Shown here one piece after another: positions 35,169 to 44,716 of a stretch of 64,000 bases of DNA. A program made the position numbers and the translations under genes. Every line of letters begins with the position of its first letter. Position 1 is the first letter of the stretch. Source of the stretch: a gamma proteobacterium symbiont of Ctena orbiculata (GTDB lineage: Bacteria > Pseudomonadota > Gammaproteobacteria > Chromatiales > Chromatiaceae); assembly GCA_003058525.1 (NCBI GenBank), contig QBVD01000062.1, positions 26,006 to 90,005 of the forward strand, read 5' to 3'. The notes beneath the pieces are model-generated. The model saw only the letters and a list, made by a program, of their open reading frames with translations. It did not search any database and was not told where the DNA came from.

Positions 35169-37622
35169 ATGGCAAGAAATCTACAGTTCAGATATACCGT
35201 TGCTATTGGTGCCGGAATCGTCATTGTTACGATTATCCTAGCTACACTGTTTTTCTTCCAGTCTAAGGACCTGCTATCCAATATCAAAACCACTACCTCC
35301 TCCACAATGAGTGTTGCCCTACATAATGAGGCAAAAAAACGCCTTATGAATCTAAGTGCAATTCTGAGCGAGGATGTGGCAAACCCCCTCTATAATTTTG
35401 ATATGCTCGCTATCCTGCATCTGCTGCAGAGCGTTGCCAATCTGGATGACATCGTCTATGTCATGGTGATCGATCCGCAGGGTGTGATCGTTCACGATGG
35501 AACCGAACTGTTAGACAACTACGGCAAGCAAATAGAAGACGGAAAAATTCTGGACTGGATTAAAAAGGAATCGGTGCCACTGCTAAAAAACTCAAAAGAT
35601 GTGATGGAGATAGTCTCTCCAGTCCATATTGCCGATGAAAGACTGGGTTGGGTCAGAATTGCGCTATCTAAAAAGGGGCAACTGGAAAACACAGAGAAAC
35701 TGACTCGGCAGTTATCCGAATTAACCTCGAAATCGCATCAACGCGAACAATATCTGCTGTTTTTCGTTACCGGTATTTTACTGTTGCTAGGCTTGGCTTT
35801 GGCTGCATTGATCTCAAATAGATTAGTGTCACCGATTCGAACACTGACAGAATATGTGAAACGTGTCGGTGAAGGCGCCTATGGCATTGAGCTGGAAAAA
35901 AACCGAAGTGACGAGATCGGTCAACTGATCCACTCATTCAACCGTATGAGCAGGGATCTTTCCAATACATCGGTATCTAGACAGTATTTGAATGATGTAC
36001 TCAATAATTTGCGTGATGCATTGATCGTGGTCTCTGTCGATAAGAATATTATCATGGTCAATAATGCTGCTGTTGATATGATCGGTTACGATAAAGAGCG
36101 GTTGGTGGGTATGTCATATTACGACATTATCGACAGTCGAGATGGTGTGCGCGTCAAGCAATGGCTCACCTATCATATGAAGGATGAGGCGGATAGTATT
36201 GACGCCAGATATATTACTGCTGAGGGTTCCTGCGTGCTGGTCTCCCTGTCAGGCGCCTATCTCGAATTTTCAGGAGGTCCTGGGCAGATCATCACGGTTG
36301 CGCAGGATGTCAGCGAGCATAGAAAGAACGAGGAACATATACGCTATCTGGCCCAATATGATGGCTTGACCAATCTGCCCAATCGACAACTATTCAGCGA
36401 TCGGTTAAAACATGCCATGGAGCAGGCTGATCGGGGAGAGTATCTTGTCGCCTTGATGTTTATCGATCTGGACCGCTTTAAGAAGGTCAATGACAGCCTT
36501 GGCCACCATGCTGGTGATCTGCTGTTGAAAAAGGCAGCTGTGCGATTGAAGAAGATGCTGCGTGTGGGTGATACTGTGGCGCGTTTGGGGGGCGATGAAT
36601 TCACCATTATTGCGGAGCAGATCAAATCGATAAGCGATGGTGTAAACATTGCAAAAACCATCCTTGAAACCATCAGGGAACCGTTCGAGATCGAATCAAG
36701 GAAGGTGCATATCGGATGCAGCATCGGTATCGTCTTCTATCCATTCTCCAAGGATGACATCGGTAGTTTGATTCAGAAGGCCGATATGGCCATGTATCAA
36801 GCAAAAAGGAGTGGGCGCGGGCAGTATTGCGTCTACAATCATTTGCTGGGTGCCAATGAGGACGGCCTGATACAACAGGAGAGTGAGTTGATGGAGGCGT
36901 TGAAGACAAAAAGTTTTCATCTGCTCTACCAGCCAATTATCGATGTCAATACAGAATCAATGGTCGGAATGGAGGCCTTGTTGCGGTGGGATAATCCAAG
37001 ACGCGGTTTAGTGGATCCCACAGAGTTTCTTCCATTTCTCGAAAATTCAGGTTTAATCATCGAATTGGGTGATTGGATTTTGGAACGGGCCTGTATAGAA
37101 ATACTTGCCTGTGACGATAACGGCGATCGGCCATTACAATTGAATGTCAATGTCTCCATACATCAATTTAATCAAGGTGATTTTTCCCATCGTGTTGAGT
37201 CGATTCTGACCAGGACAGGCTTCGATCCAAAGCGACTTGAGTTGGAAATCACAGAAAGCAGTCTGATAGAAGATATCGAACTGAGCAGGTACGTCGTACG
37301 CAGTCTGAAAAAGCTTGGTGTTCGTATCGCAGTCGATGATTTTGGCACAGGTTATTCTTCCTTCTCTTATCTCAGGGACTTTGCGCTGGATACTCTGAAA
37401 CTTGATTCCAGTTTCACCAAGGGATTACCCGCAGACAATTATGCCACCGGTATCTGCACGGCACTGATAAAAATGGCGGAAATCATGGATCTGAACGTGG
37501 TTGCTGAAGGAGTGGAAAATTCACGGCAGTTAGAGTGGTTAAGTCAAGAGAATGTACAACAGTGCCAGGGCTACTACTTTAGCGAACCTGTTATTCTGAC
37601 TGACCAGGAAACCTCTAATTGA
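35169..37622 (+). CDS. Membrane HAMP-PAS-GGDEF-EAL c-di-GMP enzyme
   Basis: 817 aa. TM1 about 11-31, a periplasmic sensor of about 165 residues, TM2 about 196-216, HAMP about 217-270, PAS about 275-390, GGDEF about 392-555 with intact RLGGDEF (474-478), EAL about 575-815 with MEALLRW (EAL 602-604), ELEITES and VDDFGTGYSS. Both catalytic signatures are intact, so it could make or break c-di-GMP; the I-site RxxD ahead of GGDEF reads RVGD, plausible as an inhibitory site. It follows the PhnD-like gene (129 nt), suggesting that ligand-loaded binding protein docks on the periplasmic domain. A bidirectional terminator follows. Confidence 0.93.
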   Translation: MARNLQFRYTVAIGAGIVIVTIILATLFFFQSKDLLSNIKTTTSSTMSVALHNEAKKRLMNLSAILSEDVANPLYNFDMLAILHLLQSVANLDDIVYVMVIDPQGVIVHDGTELLDNYGKQIEDGKILDWIKKESVPLLKNSKDVMEIVSPVHIADERLGWVRIALSKKGQLENTEKLTRQLSELTSKSHQREQYLLFFVTGILLLLGLALAALISNRLVSPIRTLTEYVKRVGEGAYGIELEKNRSDEIGQLIHSFNRMSRDLSNTSVSRQYLNDVLNNLRDALIVVSVDKNIIMVNNAAVDMIGYDKERLVGMSYYDIIDSRDGVRVKQWLTYHMKDEADSIDARYITAEGSCVLVSLSGAYLEFSGGPGQIITVAQDVSEHRKNEEHIRYLAQYDGLTNLPNRQLFSDRLKHAMEQADRGEYLVALMFIDLDRFKKVNDSLGHHAGDLLLKKAAVRLKKMLRVGDTVARLGGDEFTIIAEQIKSISDGVNIAKTILETIREPFEIESRKVHIGCSIGIVFYPFSKDDIGSLIQKADMAMYQAKRSGRGQYCVYNHLLGANEDGLIQQESELMEALKTKSFHLLYQPIIDVNTESMVGMEALLRWDNPRRGLVDPTEFLPFLENSGLIIELGDWILERACIEILACDDNGDRPLQLNVNVSIHQFNQGDFSHRVESILTRTGFDPKRLELEITESSLIEDIELSRYVVRSLKKLGVRIAVDDFGTGYSSFSYLRDFALDTLKLDSSFTKGLPADNYATGICTALIKMAEIMDLNVVAEGVENSRQLEWLSQENVQQCQGYYFSEPVILTDQETSN

Positions 37623-37656
37623 TTCAGAATTTCAGGCAGTACAGTAATGTACCGCC

Positions 37657-37688
37657 GTTTTTCATTGTCGCAAGTGAATGAAAAAAAC
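37657..37688. terminator. Bidirectional terminator between convergent genes
   Basis: GTTTTTCATT (37657-37666) pairs with AATGAAAAAAAC (37677-37688), a stem with A- and T-runs on both arms and a loop around GTCGCAAGTG. It serves the GGDEF-EAL gene and the acyl-CoA synthetase from the other side. Confidence 0.75.
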
Positions 37689-37749
37689 CGACAGCGGAAA
37701 ATCGTATTTTCTGTTTGATAATTGATGCTGTATGAGACGGTAGCCTCAC

Positions 37750-39534
37750 TCAATGCCCGATATACATTTCATCATACTCTTTGGCATATCGCTCAAGGAT
37801 GTTTTTCCGCTTCAGCTTCAGAGTGGGAGTGATCAAACCGTTCTCCACGCTCCAGGGTTCACCGAGCACGGTCACACGGATGATCTTCGCATAACCGGGA
37901 AAGTTGTCCAGGTGATTGTTGATGCGGGCCAATAATTCCTGCATCTGCTGTTCGCTGATATTGCCGGGGTTCAAACCAAGTATTTGGGCGTGTTCGGGAT
38001 TGAGCACCACGATGGCGGACAAGTAGGGTTTGCTTTCGCCGAGTACCAGTACCTGGTCGAACAGGGAATCCATGGCGATGCACATCTCCATATCGGCAGG
38101 AGGAACCTTTTCACCATTGGCCATAACAATAATCTCTTTCAGTCGGCCGGTGATAAAGATATAACCATCTTCGATTTTCGCCTTGTCACCTGTATGGAAC
38201 CAACCATCTGCATCAATCACCTCAGAGGTTGCATTCCGGTTATTCCAGTATCCCATCATCACATTAGGCGCTCTGCAGAGCAATTCCTCATACTCATTGA
38301 TCTTGACTTCTATCCCGGGAAAGGGTCTGCCGACACTGGCCGGAAAATTGTTTTCATGGGTATTGGCTGAGATGATGGGACTGGTCTCCGTTAGGCCGTA
38401 ACCCTGCAGTATGGGCACGCCGAGTCCAATGAAAACTTTGGCGATGTCTGGCGAAAGCGGGGCGCCGCCTGAAACCGCAATTCGCAGACGTCCACCCAGC
38501 TTGTCCTGAATCTTACGCGCCACTATCTTTTCCAGTAGTGGCCAGAGCCATAATTTAGGTGACCATGAGCTACGTCCTTGCTGAAACTCAAAATGGGTCC
38601 AACCGGTTTCGACAGCCAGACTGAATATGCCGCGGGCTATTGCTGAGTCGCTCTCGAGTTTGTCCTGTATCTTGGCGTACACCCGTTCAAATATGCGTGG
38701 CACCGAAACCAATATGGTTGGTTTGATGGTCTCGAGATCTTCAGCCAGCTGAGGAATTGATCTTGCGTAGGCCGTGGCTGCGCCAGATACGAGTGCCAGA
38801 TAGTAGCCAACGGTTCGCTCCAGGGTGTGCGAGAGCGGCAGAAAAGAGAGAAAGGTGTCGGTTGTATGGATATCGATAACCTTCACACCGCTCTCGATAT
38901 CCCACAGGATATTGTGATGACTCAACATCACACCTTTGGATCGGCCGGTGGTACCTGAGGTATAGACAATAGTGGCCAGATCCTTGCTGGCCACATCGAT
39001 GACCTGCAGTCTATCGTTGATTTGATCGGGCAGCCATTCTTCAAGTGAGACCAGGTGGGGCTGAAGACCCATCGGGTCGACCTTGTGCAGCGAGACGATA
39101 CGGTTCAGGCCGGCCAACTGATTGCGGATCTGCTGGAGTTCCTGCCACTGTTCGTTGTTTTCCAGGAGTAGCAGACGGATGCCGGCATCTTGTAGGATAT
39201 AACCGATATTCTCGGGGCGATCATTGGTGTAGAGGGGGACGGTGATCAAACCCAGGCACTGAGCCGCCAGATCGAAGATGGCCCATTCGCGGCAGTTGCG
39301 CAACATGATGGCCACCCTGTCACCCGGTCTGAGATTTTCATTGCGAAAGGCAGCCTGCCAGCGTGCAACCAACTGCGCCATCTCGCTCCAGCTGGTCTCT
39401 TGCCAAACCTCGCGTTCTTCGTCGTATTGTATATAGGCAGTGGCATCCGGTGAGCGTTTTACACGTTCCTGGAAGACGGCGCCTATCGTGTCGGCATCTT
39501 TCAACTGTATATAATCAATGTTTGGATTATCCAT
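37750..39534 (-). CDS. Long-chain acyl-CoA synthetase (AMP-forming)
   Basis: 594 aa. Activates fatty acids to acyl-CoA through an acyl-adenylate. P-loop IVYTSGTTGRSKGVMLSH (about 186-203), linker motif GYGLTETSPIIS, DGWFHTGDKAKI and ITGRLKEIIVMANGEKVPP. It resembles the FAA1/FadD15 type used in many proteobacteria. It lies 169 nt downstream of fadE on the same strand, so fatty-acid activation and the first dehydrogenation step are co-located. Confidence 0.94.
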   Translation of the reverse strand: MDNPNIDYIQLKDADTIGAVFQERVKRSPDATAYIQYDEEREVWQETSWSEMAQLVARWQAAFRNENLRPGDRVAIMLRNCREWAIFDLAAQCLGLITVPLYTNDRPENIGYILQDAGIRLLLLENNEQWQELQQIRNQLAGLNRIVSLHKVDPMGLQPHLVSLEEWLPDQINDRLQVIDVASKDLATIVYTSGTTGRSKGVMLSHHNILWDIESGVKVIDIHTTDTFLSFLPLSHTLERTVGYYLALVSGAATAYARSIPQLAEDLETIKPTILVSVPRIFERVYAKIQDKLESDSAIARGIFSLAVETGWTHFEFQQGRSSWSPKLWLWPLLEKIVARKIQDKLGGRLRIAVSGGAPLSPDIAKVFIGLGVPILQGYGLTETSPIISANTHENNFPASVGRPFPGIEVKINEYEELLCRAPNVMMGYWNNRNATSEVIDADGWFHTGDKAKIEDGYIFITGRLKEIIVMANGEKVPPADMEMCIAMDSLFDQVLVLGESKPYLSAIVVLNPEHAQILGLNPGNISEQQMQELLARINNHLDNFPGYAKIIRVTVLGEPWSVENGLITPTLKLKRKNILERYAKEYDEMYIGH

Positions 39535-39703
39535 GCTGGCACCATTTTTTATCGCTTAAAGAACCCCGGTTTTTGTTGTCGGGTTCACTTTGGTGTGGGT
39601 AGAGTAGCATTGCGCACCCTGGGACTGCTGGCACTGATAAGCAAATCAGCTCCAACACTCATTAACTTATCCTATCCTGAACCGGTATGGAAATATTTAC
39701 GCA

Positions 39704-42187
39704 TCAAGCGGCACCCCGTTTGTTGAGTTTGGATACCTTTGAACCCCTCTGTTTACGCTCGGATGCCACCGTGCCGAGGTGGCTGAATGAATTCACCTGA
39801 ATGATCTGGCTGCGCAGGCGGTCCGCCTCATCCAGCGCCACCTTTTCGCTCTCGCTCAATATCCCAAGGGAGACGGCTTCAGCGATCAGATTTCGGTTGT
39901 CCCTGGATTTCAGCTGACCGGCCCGTTTTGCTCTGAGTAAGGTCTTTTCATGGGGCGCCGCAGCATTCACGGCAAACAGCGCCTGTTCCAATTGACCGGC
40001 CCGCTGTTGTTGATCCTCTGTAGTGTAGATCCCCTGAGTGAGCCGTTCCCTGGCCTCGTTAGGGCTAAGCAGAATACGCGCAACCTGATGGTCGAGGTTG
40101 TCGGTGGGTTTATGAAACGGCAGTCCGGTTGGAAATATCACCAGCCGCAACAGCCAGGCCAGGGGTCTGAACGGGATATTGCGTAACAGGCCCCGCAAGG
40201 CATGCTGGAAACGATAGAGGGAGTCCTCCAAGGCCCATCTCATCAGGGGCAGGTCGTCTTGACGCTCTCCCTCTTCGACATAGCGCTTAAGGCATGCACT
40301 GGCAATATAAAGGTTGCTGAGCATGTCACCAAGTCTGGCTGAGAGGCGTTCCTTACGCTTGAGCGAACCACCCAGTGTCATCAGCGCCGCATCGGTGGTC
40401 AGGGCAAAGGTAGAGGCCATCCAGTTCAGGCGTTGAAAGTAGCGCTTGGCAGGTCCGCTTTTCGGGCTTTCGGAGAGCCGTCCATGGGTGACGCCGAACC
40501 AGAGGGTACGGGCAAAGTTTGTCAGTACGAAACCAATGTGACTGAAAAGAGCATCATCGAACTGTGTGAGTGCGATTTCCTGATCGGGATTCTCAGCCGC
40601 CTCGAATTCGCTGAGAATGTAAGGGTGGGCGCGTATCGCCCCCTGACCGAAGATGATCATGCTACGGGTGAGGATATTGGCACCCTCTACGGTAATTGCG
40701 ATGGGAATTGCCTGGTAACCTCTGCCTGTCAGATTGTCGGGACCGAGACAGATGCCACTGCCTCCCTGGATATCCATGGCATCATTGACCGCCTGGCGGT
40801 AACGCTCGGTAAGATGGTACTTGATAATCGCTGAGATCACAGAAGGTGATTCACCGCTATCCAGTGCGCTGAGTGTGAGTTTACGCGCCGCATCCATTTG
40901 ATAGGTCAGCCCGCCTATCCTTGCCAGCGCCTCTTCCACCCCTTCGAAGTGGCCTATGGGCTGGCCGAATTGGGTGCGGACAGCGGCATAGGCGCCGGTA
41001 TATCGGCTGGCACTTTTACCCGCCGCAGTCGAGAGTGCAGGGAGTGAGATGCCGCGCCCTTCGGAGAGGCATTCGACCAGCATCTGCCAACCCTTGCCCA
41101 CACCATCATTTCCGCCGACTACCCAAGTCATGGGGATAAATACATCCCGCCCCGCAATGGGACCGTTTTGGAAGGGTATATCGAGGGGCATGTGTCTTGA
41201 TCCTATCGCCACACCGGATGTGTCACGGGGGATAAGGGCCAGTGTGATGCCTGGATGGGGATCGTCTGAGAGCAGGCCTTGTGGATCCTCCAATTTGAAT
41301 GCCAGGCCGATAAGGGTTGCGACCGGTGCCAGTGTTATATAGCGCTTTTCCCAGTTGAGCCTGATACCCAGGACCTGGTTCCCTTCAAAGTCACCGTAAG
41401 TGACCTGGCCATTGTCCGGAATGGCGCCGGCATCACTGCCTGCGTGGGGATTGGTCAGGGCAAAACAGGGTATCTCCTCTCCGGTGGCCAGCTTGTTGAG
41501 ATAGTCTGCTTTCTGTTCATCCGTACCGTATTGAAGCAGCAGCTTTGCCGGGCCCAGGGAGTTGGGTACCATCACTGTAACGGCTGCGGTGATGCTGCGG
41601 CTGGCGATCTTCATCACCACCTGGGAGTGGGCATAGGCGGAAAAGCCGAGACCACCGTAGGTTTTGGGGATGATCATGCCGAAAAGGCCTGATTGTTTGA
41701 TGAACTGCCACACCTCGGGAGGCAGGTCTTTGCGTTCGTTGGTGATGTCCCAGTCATCGAGCATATCGCAGAGGGTTTGCACCGGCCCGTCAAGGAAATC
41801 CTGTTCCTGCGCCGTCAGATGGCATTGTGGCTGGCGCAGCAGTTTGCTCCAGTCGGGTTGTCCCGAGAATAGTTCACCGTCCCACCAGACACTCCCGGCG
41901 CTCAACGCCTCTTTTTCGGTGGTCGACATGGAAGGCATCACCTTCCGGAATGCGGTCAACAGTGGTTTACTGATCCAACGGAGACGCAGTCGTGGCTTAA
42001 GGTAGAAGAACAGGGTTGTGGCATAGACCAGCCATACAGGCAGTGCGACAAGGAGTGTCATGAGCTCTGCAAGCTGCAGGCTGATCAGGAGTATGGGCGG
42101 CAACAGTATCCATACAATCGCACCTGCCGAACCATAGGCCAGTCCCCACAACATCAGCAATAAGAGTAGAAATCCGAGCAGTGTCAT
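39704..42187 (-). CDS. fadE: Acyl-CoA dehydrogenase FadE
   Basis: 827 aa, like E. coli FadE (814). N-terminal hydrophobic helices (about 1-70), then an acyl-CoA dehydrogenase core: FGMIIPKTYGGLGFSAYAHS, CFALTNPHAGSDAG, RYIT and the flavin region QFGQPIGHFEGVEEALARI, with the C-terminal long DUF1974 extension of this subfamily. It catalyses the first step of beta-oxidation with FAD at the inner membrane. Its ATG overlaps the stop of the upstream papain-like gene by four nucleotides. Confidence 0.96.
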   Translation of the reverse strand: MTLLGFLLLLLMLWGLAYGSAGAIVWILLPPILLISLQLAELMTLLVALPVWLVYATTLFFYLKPRLRLRWISKPLLTAFRKVMPSMSTTEKEALSAGSVWWDGELFSGQPDWSKLLRQPQCHLTAQEQDFLDGPVQTLCDMLDDWDITNERKDLPPEVWQFIKQSGLFGMIIPKTYGGLGFSAYAHSQVVMKIASRSITAAVTVMVPNSLGPAKLLLQYGTDEQKADYLNKLATGEEIPCFALTNPHAGSDAGAIPDNGQVTYGDFEGNQVLGIRLNWEKRYITLAPVATLIGLAFKLEDPQGLLSDDPHPGITLALIPRDTSGVAIGSRHMPLDIPFQNGPIAGRDVFIPMTWVVGGNDGVGKGWQMLVECLSEGRGISLPALSTAAGKSASRYTGAYAAVRTQFGQPIGHFEGVEEALARIGGLTYQMDAARKLTLSALDSGESPSVISAIIKYHLTERYRQAVNDAMDIQGGSGICLGPDNLTGRGYQAIPIAITVEGANILTRSMIIFGQGAIRAHPYILSEFEAAENPDQEIALTQFDDALFSHIGFVLTNFARTLWFGVTHGRLSESPKSGPAKRYFQRLNWMASTFALTTDAALMTLGGSLKRKERLSARLGDMLSNLYIASACLKRYVEEGERQDDLPLMRWALEDSLYRFQHALRGLLRNIPFRPLAWLLRLVIFPTGLPFHKPTDNLDHQVARILLSPNEARERLTQGIYTTEDQQQRAGQLEQALFAVNAAAPHEKTLLRAKRAGQLKSRDNRNLIAEAVSLGILSESEKVALDEADRLRSQIIQVNSFSHLGTVASERKQRGSKVSKLNKRGAA

Positions 42188-43146
42188 CGGTCAGCCTCGC
42201 GCATTGTGTTGATTGTTTGCTGAGCCGCCTCATCGTCCTGAGGATAAGCTTGTTCCTCTTCATGTTTCTTACGTTTCTTGCTTATTTCAGGTTCATTATC
42301 GGGATAATCCACCTCGTCCATCTTTGTCGCAGCAGCGAAGGTTCGCTCGTTATCATTATAAAGAATGCTGTCATCGCCCCATGGTAATCGACGATAGACA
42401 CCCAAATCATCCAGTCCGAGGAATGGATATTTAATGATGTCGAAATAGGGTGAGTAGTCGAAGTCCTTTGGCGTGAAGAGTCGCGGGTTCCGTTTAAAGA
42501 AACGCAGGCTGCCGTCTTCATCACGATCGATAAAAGGCAGGATGGGAAAATTGACCTTATTGAAGGCTGATGCCAACAGCGAGGAACAGACGGTTCGCGT
42601 GGGCGAACCGGCATTATGTTCAAACAGACTGGAGCGCCAGCGCCTGGGTAAGACGTTCCAGGGAAAGAAGAAGCGGGCCAGGTCGAGCAGGTGGCGCACA
42701 TCATAGTCAAAGCCGATATGGTGGATGGCATGGGCCACCACCTTGTGCGCATCCTCAGGTTCGAGTCCTGTGGGGCGGCAGATGCGCAAATGGTCCTTTC
42801 GATACTTGGAGAGTGGTGTAATGATCGTGCCTTCACCCAGCAGGGCCTCGACCATCAACTGTTCACTGAGGTCGCCTTGATAGGCCATGCGTACCCGCTG
42901 TTGGAGTTGTGGATCACGGATATCATAGATGCGTCCGATATAGAGTGCGGAGTGGGTCCATGTGCTTTGGGTGATGGTCTTGATTACGTTACTTACCCGG
43001 CTGCGTCCCTCTACCAACAGAACATCAGCGGGTCTGAGTTCATAACTGAGGCGATTGAAATCACATAGCGGCGAGGTGGAGGGCGGACTCTCCTTAGTCA
43101 GCCACTCCGCTATCCACTGCATGATTTTCTGCCCAACTTTCCTCAT
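42184..43146 (-). CDS. YiiX/NlpC-P60-like permuted papain amidase
   Basis: 320 aa, soluble, no clear signal peptide. The circularly permuted papain fold (DUF830/YiiX/YaeF-like) is seen from RPADVLLVEGRSRVSNVI near the start, the catalytic His in STWTHSALYIG (about 70), a Glu in MVEALLGEG and the catalytic Cys in TRTVCSSLLASAF (about 192). The C-terminal 70 residues are charged (EISKKRKKHEEEQ) and look disordered. Such enzymes cleave amide or ester bonds; membrane-lipid or peptidoglycan substrates have been suggested. It is translationally coupled to fadE, which favours a lipid link. Confidence 0.85.
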   Translation of the reverse strand: MRKVGQKIMQWIAEWLTKESPPSTSPLCDFNRLSYELRPADVLLVEGRSRVSNVIKTITQSTWTHSALYIGRIYDIRDPQLQQRVRMAYQGDLSEQLMVEALLGEGTIITPLSKYRKDHLRICRPTGLEPEDAHKVVAHAIHHIGFDYDVRHLLDLARFFFPWNVLPRRWRSSLFEHNAGSPTRTVCSSLLASAFNKVNFPILPFIDRDEDGSLRFFKRNPRLFTPKDFDYSPYFDIIKYPFLGLDDLGVYRRLPWGDDSILYNDNERTFAAATKMDEVDYPDNEPEISKKRKKHEEEQAYPQDDEAAQQTINTMREADR

Positions 43147-43382
43147 TTAAAACCCAGGAAAACAGTAAGTAATACAATAAGTATAGACCGTAATTTTAGT
43201 AGGTGAGTTTCAATAGAAAGTGGAGTAATTCCTGCTCAGGCGGGATGTATCGGAGCGTGCATAGGAATTGAAGAGGGCTAAACCTAATCTTCGCTGAGTT
43301 CCTGAAAGCAGATTGAGTGGCACTCATCATTTAAATCAAAAATTTATAAATATAATATATAAAATAAATAGTTATATGTTAT

Positions 43383-44495
43383 TTATGAAGTAATCTGTGA
43401 TTGCCTGTGTTGCTGAATCCCGCCACTCCACCAGATTCGGCAGGCACCTTCATCGGATACCATACAGGGTCCGATCGGTGTCCTTGGGGTACAAGTCTTG
43501 CGATAGAGTCTGCACTGATTCGGGTATTTCCGACCCAGTACCACCGCAGCGCAGTCACAACCGGGAGGCATCTCGCCACTCCGTTTTCGATCGGCAGAAT
43601 CATAGTCGGGAAAACGCTTCCGGGCATCCCAGTTAGAGAACTTATCATTCAGGTTAAAACCGGAATTGGGAATGATACCGATCCCACGCCAGTTGGCATC
43701 GACAACAACCATCGCATTTTTCAGATGAGCTTTCGCGCTGGGATTACCGCCGGGTTTGACCAATTCAGGGTAACAGTTGTCGAGAAATATTCGGTCGTCC
43801 AGATACTGTCTGATCACGGAGTAGGTGGCCGCCAGCAGGCTCTCCGGGGTAAAGCCGGCCACAGCGGCAGGTATGTGGTGCTGTTGCACGACAAATGACC
43901 ACTCCTCCGGCCCCATCACAGTCGCCACATGACCGGGCGCGACCAGGGCATTGAATCCCGGCTTTTCACCACTAAGCAACATGGATACGGCAGGCCAGGT
44001 CAGTCGACCCGATAGCAGGATGGTGAGGTTGTCGGGTATACCCTCGACCAACAGCGCGGCGACCGGGGCCGTTGTGGTCTCGAAGCCGGCGGCAAAAAAG
44101 ACCACCTCCCGGTCGGGGGAGGCCTGAGCGATTTGCAGGGCCTCGATGGGGGAGGCGATGGGACGGATATCCGCACCGGCGGCGTGGGCCTGATCAAGGG
44201 AGCGTGGTTCTCCCTTGCTGACATTGACCGGTACCCGTAGCATGTCGCCAAAGGTCACCAGGGTGATTGGTTCCTGCAGCGCCAGCTGCATCGCTTGATA
44301 GACATCCTCTTCGGGACATACGCAAACAGGGCAGCCAGGGCCAGGTATCAGCTCTATCTGGCCGGGCAGTGCGCCACGCAATCCGCCCTGGGTAATGGCG
44401 CGCTCATGACCACCGCAGACATTCATGATCTTGACCGGCTCCTGCAATGGCAGGGTATTTATTTGTTGCAGCCAGGATTTCGCGTTTATCGACAT
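43383..44495 (-). CDS. hypD: Hydrogenase maturation protein HypD
   Basis: 370 aa from the ATG at 44495 with AGAG upstream; the frame extends to 44543 into the palindromic repeat and that part is not protein-like. HypD carries a 4Fe-4S cluster and, with HypC, is the scaffold on which the Fe(CN)2CO unit of NiFe hydrogenase is built. Family motifs: MNVCGGHERAI, PGPGCPVCVCP, FAAGFETTTAP, LVAPGHVATVMG, GFTPESLL and a Cys-rich end (GCDCAAVVLGRKYPNQCRLYRKTC in part as PNQCRLY). It lies last in a leftward hypC-A-B-D set. Confidence 0.96.
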   Translation of the reverse strand: MSINAKSWLQQINTLPLQEPVKIMNVCGGHERAITQGGLRGALPGQIELIPGPGCPVCVCPEEDVYQAMQLALQEPITLVTFGDMLRVPVNVSKGEPRSLDQAHAAGADIRPIASPIEALQIAQASPDREVVFFAAGFETTTAPVAALLVEGIPDNLTILLSGRLTWPAVSMLLSGEKPGFNALVAPGHVATVMGPEEWSFVVQQHHIPAAVAGFTPESLLAATYSVIRQYLDDRIFLDNCYPELVKPGGNPSAKAHLKNAMVVVDANWRGIGIIPNSGFNLNDKFSNWDARKRFPDYDSADRKRSGEMPPGCDCAAVVLGRKYPNQCRLYRKTCTPRTPIGPCMVSDEGACRIWWSGGIQQHRQSQITS

Positions 44496-44504
44496 GGGGT
44501 CTCT

Positions 44505-44706
44505 AGCCGCGAATAGACGCCAATCACCGCAAATCAAACGCAAATGGATTGATGCTGCTCATTAAACTATCTCAGTTTCATATGTTGCTGATCACACGGT
44601 CGCTCATGAAGTTTCTTTCATCTCGTGTACAATTATCACTTTCAACTTCAAACAACAGAATAGATTGTTTGCGTAGATTTGCGGTGATTGGCGTCTATTC
44701 GCGGCT
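44505..44706. repeat. Palindromic intergenic element, copy 1
   Basis: A perfect 31-bp inverted repeat (44505-44535 and 44676-44706) encloses about 140 bp. The arms have the phased pattern CCGCGAAT-AGACGCCAAT-CACCGCAAAT, which is also seen at 52.2 and 62.5 kb. The 200-bp unit fills the hypD-hypB gap and includes no transposase, so it looks like a non-autonomous MITE-like or REP-like element. Confidence 0.8.
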
Positions 44707-44716
44707 CATTTCTCTC

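Noticed and set aside
40433..41692. Several plus-strand frames of 70-140 codons opposite fadE
   Set aside because: They are antisense shadows of a strongly conserved gene and lack ribosome-binding sites.
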